Below are positions 32,662-44,100 of a stretch of 64,000 nucleotides of DNA, piece after piece. This DNA comes from Parachlorella kessleri. Its lineage: Eukaryota > Chlorophyta > Trebouxiophyceae > Chlorellales > Chlorellaceae. The position numbers and the translations under genes were made by a program. How positions within the stretch are numbered: position 1 is the stretch's first letter; each line of letters starts with the position of its first letter. The DNA lies in NCBI GenBank assembly GCA_001598975.1, contig BBXU01000127.1, forward strand, positions 1 through 64,000, written 5' to 3'. The notes beneath the pieces are model-generated. The model did not search any database and was not told the DNA's origin. It saw only the letters and a list, made by a program, of their open reading frames with translations.

Positions 32662-35600
32662 ATGGTAAAGGCATATCTGAGATACGAGCTTTCGAGCTCA
32701 TGGGGTGTCGTCTGCAGCAACTCGAACATCGTTTACGACCGCAGCGGCAAGTACCTCATCACCTCAGCACTAGAGAATGTCGCCCTCTGGAACCCCAAGC
32801 AAGGCGTCCTGGTGAGCAAAGGACGCTGCAAGCGCACTGAGACAGCCTGGCACTGCTGCAATATTCTCCTGTGTGCAGCTTGGCAACTCTTAAGTAGTCT
32901 CGCGAGGTTGTCCTCAACTACTGTTGATTGTAAGCAAGCCAGGAGTTGTGCTGCTTGTCTGCAGGTCAAGACCTTGGTGCCTCCGGTGTCGCAGTCTGGA
33001 AAGATAGCCGGCGAGGTCACACAGATAGCCGCTTGCCCCGTTGCCAGCCAGATAGCCGCCGGACACAGCGACGGCGTGGTGAGACACTATTATGCAGCTG
33101 GCTGGCTGCCATCCCAGCCTGCTTGCTGTCATGCCTTGGGTACACTCCCTTACTGAAAAAGGGAGATGTGGCGATGGACCTATTGTCCCTGTGACGTACA
33201 GTCTTTAGCCTTGCTCTGGCCGAGCGACGTCGCTTTGACGTGGAGACTCTTCTTGTTGCCCCCGCTGCTGTACTATTACTGTGGTTGCTGCTGATGCTCC
33301 CACCTAGTCCTCTCATGCTGCCATGCTTGTGAACCCCCAATCAATCAGATCCGAGTGTGGAACCTGGACAGCGGCGAGTGCGAGGCGACCTTCAGCGGCC
33401 ATCGCCACGCTGTGACCGCGCTGCGCTACTCGCGCTCTGGCGCCCTGCTGGCCTCGGGCTCAAAGGACACAGACGTGGTCGTCTGGGATGTGGCCGCGGA
33501 GACTGGGCTGTTTAGGTTGCGAGGGCACAGGGGCCAAATCACAGATGTGGCGTTCATTGACCGCCTGAACAGGCTGGTTTCCAGCTCCAAGGACGAACAG
33601 GTGCGTGCGCTGGAAGCCAGGAAGGCAGGAGCTCCCAGGAAAGCGTTGTTGTGCGCTAGGCGGGTTGGAATATGGAGGTCTGTCTGAGGGGAGGCCAATG
33701 GGCACGCTGTTGTCACGAACAGCAGGAGACTGGGAGAGCTTGAAGGAGGCTTAAAGGGTTCCTGATGGGAGAATTTGCTGTTGGCATTGCTCACCTTTAC
33801 AGCAGTGAAGCCATGTCCACAGCAGCTGCCCTCCCCGCCCGTTCCCGCTCCGCAGGTGCGTGTGTGGGACCTGGACACCCAGCACTGCTGCCAGACAGTG
33901 GTGGGGCAGCGAGGCGAGGTCTGGACCCTTGACGTGGACCCCTCCCAGACCCGGCTAGCCACCGGGTCTGCAGACGGAGAGCTGCGGCTGTACCGCATTC
34001 TTGCTGACGGGGACGAAGACGGGCAGCAGGAGGCGGGGCCACCCAATGGGGCTGCTGCCAATGGCGTGCACCAGGGGCAGAAGCAGCAGCAGGGGCAGCT
34101 GGGGGAAGGGGAGGGCGGCGAGGAGGGCGGCCAGCGGAGGAGGACGGGCGAGGTGCTGGTCTCCATGGGCAGTGTGCGGCGGCAGGCGCCAGAGCGCGCG
34201 GCGCTGGTGCGGTACAGCAGCCAGGCGGCGGGCGAGGGTGGTGGAGGCGGGGTGCTACTCACCTGCCAGAGCGCCGGCAAGGTGGGGGCACGGGGCAACA
34301 TCTGCCTGCCGGGCAGCTCTGGGTCGCGATTGTGAGTGGGGTTTGGTGGTGGGTAGCTCATGAACATTGTTTCCTGTGCGCTGACTAGCATCAGCATTGG
34401 ATCTGCGGCAAACGTGATGGTGTTAGGGCAGTGGGCGATGTTTTGTGTGTGGGTACTTGTAGCCGGGATGCTACTGTTTTGCAATGTTTGGCGCCCATGC
34501 TGCTGAAATGCCCTTGCCTGCTGTACTCTGCTGTATGCGTAGGTCGTTGAAGTGTTTCGTGTGAGAACCGATGCGGAGGCCCAGAAGCGTCTCAAGCGGC
34601 GCAGGAAGCGCCGGCGAGAGAAAGCAGCCAAGACGGGGCAGCAGGGCGGTGGCGAAGCCGCCCAGCAGGACGGTGCTGTTGGTGGGGCAGACGGCGAGGA
34701 GGCTGCAGCAGCAGAAGAGACCCTCTCCGCAATAGATGAGCTGGAGCCGCTGGCGGTGGTGCGCAGCAAGCACAAGCTGCGCGCGTTTGCGTACGGCCCG
34801 GCGCCCGGCGGCGGCGGCGGCGCCCGGCGTGGTGCCGCGGCTGGCCAGCTGGCACAGCTGGTGCTGGCGCTAGTCAACAACTCGCTGGAGGTGCGTGCAT
34901 GCTTTGTTCTAAAAAAAATGTATCTGCGAGGCCGGTGCAGAGCAGGGGTGTACAGGCCAGGCGTGGGGGTTGGGGGCGGCCAGCTGCTCCCAGCATGACG
35001 CTTCCTGGACCATCCATGGTTGCGTGGGCGGGTCCCTGCACAGCCCGGCTCTTTATAGGACAAAGATGGGTTGGTGGGTGTTGGGGCCGTTTTGTGTGCC
35101 GAAGGCGTCAGTGGTAGCAACCTCGCCAGCCTGAGTGGGACCACCCCTATACCCCTAAAGCCTGCAGGCGCCTTGTTGCCTTTGTGGAAAGCAGCTGCCA
35201 AAGAGGCTCACGGAGTGAGCTGCTCATGCTGGCCGGCCTGACCAACGCAGGTGTGGGATGTGGGCGAGGGCGGCTGCGAGAAGGCGCAGACGCTGGACCA
35301 GGGCGGGCACCGCTCAGACATCCGGGCTCTGGCACTCTCCTCCGATGACGCCATCTGCCTATCAGCCTCCAACAACTCAGTCAAGGTTGGTGGGTGGGCT
35401 CCAAGCGCGACACGGCAGAGGACGCTGAGTTGGGCGGCTGGTTGCAGTATGCAGCAGCAGGGTGTAATGTCTAGTGCACAGCGAAGAGCTGGGCGTTGGT
35501 ATTGCACCGCCATAAGCCTTCGTCGGCATCATGGAGTATGCCAGCTTGAGGAAGTACAGGCACAAAATTGAGGGTCCACTGGTGCCTGATTCTACCACCT

Positions 35601-38600
35601 GGCATGGTCCACAGGCACATATGTCTGGTCCCTCTGTATGTCTAACCCTTTGGAGCCCTTTTCCCTGGTCGAATGGCTGGGGTGCCTAGCATCCGCTGCC
35701 GCCTGTGGCCGAGGGCAGATGACTCCGCACATCGACCCACACCTGCAGCACATACAGGCCGGGCAGATAGTGTGACGCCCTGGTTTACAGCTGCTGCAAC
35801 AGTTTTTGTTGATCTGCTGTGCTATCAATAACTGTTGCGCCGTAACCGGTCGTCGCCTGGGTTCATCTCTGTCAGCAAGTAAGAATGCCTGTTTTATTGG
35901 TGGTGGCACGACTAGCAGATCCGTCCTATGTCTCCGAGCAAAAGGGTATTACAGGCTCTAGCTTCTTTGTTCTTAGCTCCAGTGGTTTGGGCATAGTGTA
36001 TCCTGGCTTTGTGCTGGTCCCACATGTGGGGGACTCGCAGCAGCATGGCCAGGTGGCAATACGCTGTGAGACTAGCCTAGGCTAGGCTAGGCTTGGCTAG
36101 GCTGCAGCTACACACCTCGGGCACATGGACCTGGCTTCCACCCCTGCACCCCTGGCCCCTGTGTAACCCCTCCCAGGTGTGGAACCCCCGCACCGGCGCC
36201 TGCCTGCGCAGCATGGACAGCGGCTACGGCCTCTGCGCGCTGTTTGTGCCCGGCAACCGCCACGCGCTGGTGGGCACCAAGGAGGGCTGGCTGGAGCTGT
36301 TTGACGTGGCCACGGGGGCGCAGCTGGCCAGGGTGGAGGCACACACTGGGGCCGTCTGGTGGGTGCTGCTGCCTGCGCACGGGCTGTTGGCATGTCGAGA
36401 TTCGCAAGGAGCTTTTTGGGTGTGCTGTGGGATTTGCGACTTTATTGGGGCGCTGGCTGGCTCAGGTCAACCCCTCAGAGGGTGAACAGGAGTTGTAGTC
36501 CAGACGTAAAGTCCAGACTTGCAGTCCAGTCTTGTAGTCCAGACTTGTAGTCCAGTCGTACTCACGCGTGCCAAGGCCTCGCTGCCCAGCTTCTGCCTGG
36601 CAGTGTAGCCGAGCATGTGCCTCCCCTGGTGCAGGTCTGTGGCGGCGCTCCCTGACGGCAGCGGCTTTGTGAGCGGCAGCGCAGACCACGGCGTCAAGTT
36701 CTGGGAGTGGGAGGTGGCAGCAGACGCGGAGACGGGGGCTAAGCGCCTGGGCTTTGCGCACGCGCGGTGAGATGGTGGGGCGACCTGCGGCTGGGGTGTT
36801 GCCCTCATCTGGGTGCAGCGGCAGTTGTTAGAAAATTCTCAGCACCCTCCCTGAGCTGCCGCCTCCTCTAACCACCTCAACCTCACCACTGCATCTCACA
36901 TGGGCCTGCCGCCCTGCCTTCCTCCCCGCCTGCAGGACGCTGAAGATGACCGACGACGTGCTGTGTGTGCGCGTCAGCCCCAACGGCAAGCTGCTGGCTG
37001 TGGCACTGCTGGACTCCACCATTCGCATCTTCTTTGCTGACTCGCTCAAGTTCTTCCTCTCGCTGTACGGCCACAAGCTGCCCGTGCTCTCTATGGACAT
37101 CTCTTCCGGTGGGTCCGCGCTGCTCCGGGGTGGGTCGGGCCTGCTGCTGCTGCTGCTGTGTACTAAATCTGCACGCCCCGTGGTAAGCACGTGAACCAAC
37201 CAGGCCGGAGGTTGGGGATACATCGGAAGCGGCAGGGCAGGGAGGGAAGATGGGCTGGGGCTTGTGTATGGGTTGCCCACCTGTTCGCATTGGTCAGGGG
37301 CGGGGTGGGAAGCCAGCATCATCAGCTGCTGTAGTTTGTGGGTTTCGCTGGCCAACAGCGGCCCTGCCGAAGCCCCAGCAATGTCTAGCAGGGAGCACAC
37401 CTTGGCAACATGTGTCTCAACATGCTCCCTTCCGCTCCGTGCCCACCATTGCCCTGCACCTTGTGTCTGAAGCTACCATGACCAAGCTCTCCTGTCAGTT
37501 CCAGGGGCAGCCAGCCTCGCCTCCTACCTAATCACCTGTGCCCTGCTGCCCTGCTCTCTGACTCTGCCCTGCCCTGCCCTGCCCTGCGCTTGTTCGTGCA
37601 GACTCCACGCTGCTTGTGAGCGGCTCCGCCGACAAGAACCTGAAGATCTGGGGCCTGGACTTTGGGGACTGCCACCGCTCGCTGTTTGCCCACGGCGACA
37701 GCGTCATGCAGGTCGCCTTTGTGCCCAACACGCACTATGTCTTCACGGCAGGTGAGCAGTGCCCCTCACATTGCAGCTGCTTGGCTTGTTGCGAGCCTGG
37801 GCACAAGGAGGCCTCAGTGGCAGGAGGCTAGACAGCTTGGCTGGGGTGGGTCTGGTGACAGCTTGGTATGCCTGGCCCTGGGCTGATCTTTGTCACTTGG
37901 TGTTGCCTGCCTGCAACAAACACTTCTTAGGCTTTCCCAGCCCAGTGGTCAGCTGTGGGAGCCTCCAGGTGCAGTCTTGCTGCATGCTCCCCTCCTTGTC
38001 TATCCTTACCCTGTAGCCTGTGGGTGAAAAGCAACTATCGCCCGTTCTGGGATGCTGGGTGTGCGTGCGCCGGTGGCACCTGCAAGAGCACCAGTAGCAG
38101 CCGGCACCCGAGACCTGACTCCACCGCACTGCACCCCCCCAGGCAAGGACCGCGTGGTCAAGTACTGGGATGCCGACAAGTTTGAGCAGCTGCTGGCGCT
38201 GGAGGGCCACCACGGCGAGGTGTGGTGCCTGGCAGTCTCCTCCCTGGGCGACTTCCTCATCACAGGTGAGGCGCTTGCTTCGCCTTGCGCAACACCCAAC
38301 AACCCAGCCCTCAGCAGGGCGTGGAGAGGGAGGGAACAAGTAGCAGGCAGGAACACCACTGGTGACTTGCCAGCATGCTCTCATGCACCCACTGGTCACG
38401 GATGGAGGGTGGGGAAGTACATGCCGGCCATAGCCTGTGTGAGCCTAGCTAGGCCCCGAGGAGTTTTGTGCTCGGCCGCCCTTTGACGCGGTGCCTGGCA
38501 TGGGTGCAGGCTCTCATGACCGCTCCCTGCGGCGCTGGGAGCGGACTGACGAGCCCTTCTTTGTGGAGGAGGAGCGGGAGCGGCGCCTGGAGTCGCTGTT

Positions 38601-40408
38601 CGAAGCAGACCTGGAGGTGCGCGCGGGCCGCCTGCCTTGCCCTGCTCAACCTGCTGGCAGGCTTTGACATGGAGCATAGGGGATGCGACTTGCGTGCGGG
38701 GTCGTGGACTGGCAGTTGTTCTGCTGGACAGATGTAGCCTGCTGCTTGCCAGAGGTAGAGTCTTGGTGGCGATTGCTCCGACATTCAACACACGTGGTAC
38801 AAGCAGTCTCAACAGATGTCTTGGAAGTGCTGGTTGTCAGCCGGTCCAAGGGTCGATCTTGTCCCAACTTTGGAGCAGGACTCAGGACAGCGGGGGCCCC
38901 TGCGGCTAGAAAATGGCGGGGACGCAACGGCAGCAGGTGCGGCGGATGAGGAGGGCAGCGCTGCGCCTGCTGGGCGGAGAACGCTGGAGACCGTCAGTGC
39001 TGCTGACAACATAGTCGAGGCACTAGACATGGCGGCAGCGGAGGAGGATCGGCTGCAGGTGAGGGCGACGCCAACCTAGCCAGGCGTGCTAGTGCGGGTG
39101 CATGTGCCAGAATGTGCATGGGAGCGGAAACTGGTGGGGGTGGTTCTGGCTTGCAGGTCTGCACAGTGTGGGGCTAGTTCAAGTGCTGTAACACTTGCAG
39201 AGAGTCTCTCATGTTGGCTTCAAGCTACCAATGCTGCTGCTGCCCACAGGTGAGGCAGCATTGCATATCTAGCCCCGTCCCAGCGACCGTGCAATCACCC
39301 TCCTAAAGCACCCTCCTTCTTCCCGTCTCTGCAGGAGTACCAACAGGAGCAGCAGCGCGGCAGCGGCGCCGCCCAAGCCGCCAAGCCGCCCCCGCCCAAC
39401 CCGCTGCTGCTGGGCCTGTCGCCGGGCGCGTACGTGCTGCGTGCTGTGGGCAGCGTGCGGAGCGCCGAGCTGGAGCAGGCGCTGCTGCTGCTGCCCTTCA
39501 CCGATGCGCTGCGCCTGCTGGGCTACCTGGTCACGTGGCTGCAGAAGGGCGCGCAGGTAACCTTGCGATGTACGCACTGCGATCTGTGGTTGTGTGAGGA
39601 AGGGGAGGTTGATCAGGTAGCTATACATATAGTATGTGAATATATGCTGGCTGGCTGGCTGGCTGGCCACGCCGGACAAGACAAAAACGAATGGGTTGAC
39701 CTCTGATGGATAGTCGCTAGTGGTCCTGGAGTACTGAGGATGGGCAGCTCCCTTGCTTCACAGTGAGGCCACTGCGATGACCTCCCTCATTTAAAGATCC
39801 CTCCATGCTAAGCCCTTGCCTGCTGAGCATGCTGTGCCACGCTGTGCTCCAGGTGGAGCTGCTGTGCCGCGTGGCGTCCCTGCTGGTGCGGCTGCACATG
39901 TCGCAGATGATGGCCACCCCCACCGCGCGCCCGCTCCTCATACAGCTGCAGACGCTGCTCCGCCAGAGAGTCCAGGTGGGGTGGTGGCGTGGCGGTATGC
40001 AGCTCCCTGACGCGTGTCAGTAGTGTCCCAGTGCGTCAGGAACGGGTGCTTGGGCCCCTCCACGTTGCCCTCTGGTGTGAGTAGTTCGAGTGGATGTACT
40101 GGTTGCTATGCACTGTTGGTGTCCCATGTGGGGTTGGGTGCTCTTTAAGTCAGCACGCCTTGTGCCAGCTGCTGTGTCTGACCCGGGGGCTACACAAGTG
40201 TGGCTTTCTGGTTTCCTTGTCTTCCAGCACACCTTGTGTTGCCATGCAGGGCCTCAAGGACGTGATGGGGTACAATCTAGCAGCGCTGGCCCACCTGCAG
40301 CGACAAGTCAGAGAGCGGCAGGTGGGCGGCAGCAGCGGCAGCATCATGGAGCCTGAGGCAGCTGCTGCTGCGGTGCTACCGCTCAAGCGCAAGGCTCTTG
40401 CGCGCTAA
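32662..40408 (+). CDS. WDR3: WD-repeat protein WDR3/UTP12, small-subunit processome (UTP-B)
   Basis: WDR3 (yeast Utp12/Dip2) is part of the UTP-B complex that binds the 5' external transcribed spacer of pre-rRNA in the nucleolus and is needed for 18S rRNA maturation. Sixteen exons: 32662-32811, 32965-33078, 33349-33600, 33856-34281, 34543-34890, 35251-35385, 36177-36358, 36635-36766, 36936-37108, 37602-37751, 38143-38265, 38510-38616, 38879-39058, 39335-39556, 39853-39975, 40250-40408, giving 991 residues. Two beta-propellers of WD repeats are visible ([59 protein letters not shown]). The phrase [20 protein letters not shown] is near-diagnostic of this family. The C-terminal Utp12 helical domain starts near [16 protein letters not shown] charged linker (about residues 215-400) interrupts the first propeller and is Gln/Gly-rich compared with animals. 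TGTAA at 40578-40582 follows the stop by 170 nt. Confidence 0.95.
35981..36079 (+). mobile_element. Dispersed ~100-bp repeat, copy B
   Basis: This copy lies in the WDR3 intron between the exons at 35251 and 36177. The core atcctggct, 21 nt, gggact, gcatgg, ggtgg and actagcct has the same spacing as copies A (8411-8512, minus) and C (48321-48420). It runs directly into a ctagg-type simple repeat at 36074-36102. Confidence 0.6.
36074..36102. repeat. ctagg tandem repeat
   Basis: About five imperfect pentamer units, starting at the end of dispersed repeat copy B; the junction could be the tail of the element. Confidence 0.8.
36494..36559. repeat. 13-14-bp minisatellite in a WDR3 intron
   Basis: Five imperfect units around gtagtccagactt lie in tandem between the exons at 36177 and 36635. 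Confidence 0.8.
39646..39667. repeat. GGCT microsatellite in a WDR3 intron
   Basis: Five perfect ctgg/ggct units lie in the intron after the exon ending at 39556. Confidence 0.9.
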
Positions 40409-41172
40409 GGTTGTGTGTCCTTTGACAAATGACCTGGTGGATATGTACTTGTTGCGATATTTGCGCAAAAGTAGGTGGGATATGCCAGGCCCTTGCATTG
40501 TAGCAGCAGTGAGAGTGCACAAGTGCTGCGACCGTATGTTGTTCCAAGTGTCCCTCCTCATGTCGGCCTGTACCCCTTGTAAAGTGCTTGGCATTTTCTC
40601 AAGGGTCTTATACTCGGGCCTTGTGCTCCACCAGGCCATTGTCAGGGGACCCGGGAAGCATGTCAATGCACGCTGGGTGTGACAGTTGCTGCAAGAGGCC
40701 CATGCAGGCAGCTGTACTTAAGCTGTCCCGGGACACCAATGTTCAAGTCGTATCCTGGCGCCTTGGCCCATAGGAGTACGATTCGCTTACTCTTAACTGC
40801 ATAACTGCACGTTCAGGTTTTGAGACGGTTAGGCGAGGGCCTGAACAACTTTCCCCTGGCGCGCCCACCACCACGTCATGGCAGGATGGACGCCGTTGAG
40901 GTTGCCAATTAGGTATTGTTGCATCAATGCACTCGAAATTACGTAGCCTTGTCCAGTTTCAGTATGCGGTCTGACTACTTACCACTTGGGATCAACACAG
41001 TCACCTCCCAGCCAACGAACAGCCCATGAAGCCCAGATTGGCAGGTGCGTGCTCCAGCTCCAGCCGGAAGACTCTGTGTGTATCTGCAAAACGCTGATGG
41101 TGGCGTGGGTGGCTTCCTGCAGGCACTCCGCCTCGGTCCCCTGGCAGAGGTCGCCTGGGGGAGAGGCGGGTC
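40409..41172. other. Spacer between WDR3 and the GT61 gene
   Basis: It contains the TGTAA signal of WDR3 at 40578-40582 and, further on, the presumed promoter and 5' UTR of the glycosyltransferase gene. I see no conserved exon on either strand. Confidence 0.5.
40578..40582 (+). promoter_or_regulatory. TGTAA polyadenylation signal of WDR3
   Basis: Pentamer 170 nt after the stop codon at 40408. Confidence 0.5.
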
Positions 41173-44100
41173 ATGCTGTCATATCTGGCGTTTGTTGCGG
41201 TGGTGGCACTCATAATCAGCGTTCAAAACGCCGTCTGGTCGGCCAGGCTCGCAGGTGGGTGCAGTATGACTAGTGGCATGATGGCATGCCGTGTCACGCG
41301 GATTGGGCGGCATAAGGGATCCAGGTTGTATGCTGAGCGCTCGGTGCGGATCTGATTGGTTGCAGAGGCCAGGAGTCGCCATGCAACTCGTGCCCAGCCC
41401 ACCAGCCGCAGTTCCTGGGCCCTTGCTGAAGGCTGGACGCCGCCCAAGTACTCCACGCACACCTGCATAGGCCAGAAGTTCGATGATGCTTGGCAGATGT
41501 GAGTGGCTGCCAACTGGGGGCTGTGGTAAAGAAGGCTGGCCTGCTGCCCAGTTGCGTGAAGGCGCCCTCCCTGCTGATGCCACAGCACGCTCACTGTTCA
41601 CCAGGCCTCCAGCCTTTGCAGTGTAAGATACACACGCCCTCATGTCTTGGCTCCTGTGGGTTGAGCTATGAATGCGCCTGCCCTGAACTGCAGGGCCACC
41701 TGCAAATTCGACAACATCTGCCTCAACACGTCGACCTTGGAATTTGAGTACTATCAGGACCCAGAGTACCCAGGTAAGTGGGTGGTCACAGGAGTATAGG
41801 GAGCGCTCTGCGTCACCCCTGGCCTTGCAAAGCGGGCACTAGCGTACCAATACAGGCACTGCCAGCCTTTCTGTCGCTGGGGTGTGCCGCCCACCATCTG
41901 CACTTGCAAGTTGCCTCCTGCAGTGGACCATGCACCCTAGTGAGCTGTTGCAAGGAGACGCCAGCCTGCTATCCCTTCAGTCCTCTTCTCTGTGGCTCTA
42001 GGGGCGACATAGGGTGTCAGTCAGCGGGCAAGGCGCAAGGCAGCTCCTGCTGTGCTGCAGACACGCCCATCGCGCACAGCCAGTGGGGCAGGGAGCTGCA
42101 TGACGAGTTCTCAGAGCACCTGCTGCACCCAGGTGGGTTGGTGGGCCAGCCAGCAAGCCTGGCACACTCGCTGCGCAGCACACAGCACGGCTATGCGGAT
42201 GACTGTCGCCCCACCCCATGCTGGCATTGCTGCCGCACCCCCGGCTGTCACTTCTACTCCAGCTCAGACCCTGCCATCCTTGCTGACAATGCTGCCTGCC
42301 TGCCCGCCTGCGCCGTGCCGTGCCGTGCAGCCCATGCGCTGGAGGATCACCGCAAGCATGGGTGGCGCCCGGTGGTGGTGCGCCGCAGCTTCCCGCAGCC
42401 GGGGCGCTGGGTGAAGTGGGCGCCGCAGAGCCAGGCGCTGCTAGTGGCTATGCCCATCAAATATGTTTACAACTTCGGGTAAGCCTGGGGCTTTTGCTGG
42501 GTGGGCGCCACTTAGGCTAGTCATTTGGTTCCAGCTGGACCTGCCTCTGACTAATACCCAGCCAGTATGGTATACAGCAGACACCTGAGAAGCGGAGATG
42601 TGCTCCAGCGCGTGGCAGCAGCTTCTCAAGCCCCTGCCTCTGTCTTGACGCAGGCACATAGTGTATGATGTGCTGGTGCCGCTTTTCAACATGCAGCACC
42701 TGTTTGGGGTGTACACCCCGGATGCCCAGATACTGGTCCTTGACAGGCACCTGAATGACACATTGAGGTAAGACTACCTCTGTAGAGCATGTACCGATAG
42801 TAACTCTCGAGGAGTACGTCCAGTGACCGTTGCGGGTGGAAGTCCTCCATCCCGCTTGTGACACTTTGGAGTTTGGAGTGGTTGCTTCTCATATGGGCGT
42901 GCAGGGATGCCTTCTCCACAACTCCTTGGGCGGTAGAGGGCTGCGCTGGGAGATGGACATGTTATCGTGCTTGCAACTGCATGCCTCAGCCAGCGGTGCT
43001 GATGGAGGCTGCATTGCGCCTGGGCGCTCCTTCCCCTGCAGGAACCACGAGGATGGCGTGTACCCGGAGGGCGACAGCCCCAAGGAGGCCCTCATCCGCC
43101 GCATGCGCAAGTTCCTGAACACGACCGACCCCTCGGCCTCCATGTTCCGCCTGCTGTGGGACCACAACGCCATGTGGCCACGCGACTACTCGCTCAAGCA
43201 GCTGGGCAGGGGCAGGGACGGCCAGGGACGCGACGGGCTCATATGCTTCAAGGTGAGGCGGGCACGGGACCTCGGGTGGGGTGGCGGTGCTGAGCTTGCA
43301 TGGCCCTGCCCTGCGAGCGTCTGCCTGGCCCCCCGCAAAGAGCCAGTTCACAAGCCGCCGTTCACAGACTACTGTGTGCGGGCGGCAACATGTTGGCTTC
43401 ACAGAGAAGTGAGAGAAGGGTCAAGCAGGAGCCAGACAGAGTATCCTGTGGTATTGCCTGGCATATCAAGTTGCACATGCCGCTGCCGCTCTCCCGTTTG
43501 CGCATCTCTGATCTTCTACCCTCGGCCTCCTGAGGCCTCCCGTCGCCCAGCTCTGACCTCGCCGCTGCCGGCTGCTGCTGTGCCGCAGTCTGTCCTGGCT
43601 GGGACCGGCTTCCTCAGCCGGCGCATGAGCAGGGTGGACTCGCTGCCCTGGCGTCAGGCGGTGCTGGAGCATGTGGGTGTTGAGGAAGCCCCCCAGGAAG
43701 TCCCCGTCATCACCTTCTTCAGGAAGGAGGTAGGCACTACAGGCCTGCAGGCACTGACCCCAACAGTGCCCTGGGGTGGCTGGGGCTGCCGCTGCGCAGT
43801 AGGGAAGGGGTGGCGGTCACCTGTACACGCTAGAGCACCGCAGAGCTGACCGTTGGGACGCTGGCTTTGTGTGAAGGGCACGCAGCTGCGGACGGGCACG
43901 CAGGTAGACCCCTCCTTGGGTGGAAGTGTTCACGGTCAGCAAAGCACTACACCCACCGGACAAGTTGTCTGCAGGAACAACCTTGTGGCCTTGTTGCCCA
44001 GCCCTTCCGGCCCCATTGCCCGACTGCTGCTGCTGGCCGACCATACCCACCCGCCCGCTGCCTGCCTGCCTGCAGGGCCGCCGCATGCTGGAGAACTGGG

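Noticed and set aside
33426..35201. 591-codon open frame on the minus strand
   Set aside because: It is antisense to WDR3 exons and introns, rich in Pro, Ser and Cys, and breaks none of the WDR3 frame; GC-rich codons on one strand often leave such frames open.
42505..42590. Fourth copy of the dispersed repeat (minus strand)
   Set aside because: It shares the end gactagcct and a ggcag...cagctgg block, but spacing is not kept, so I do not list it as a feature.
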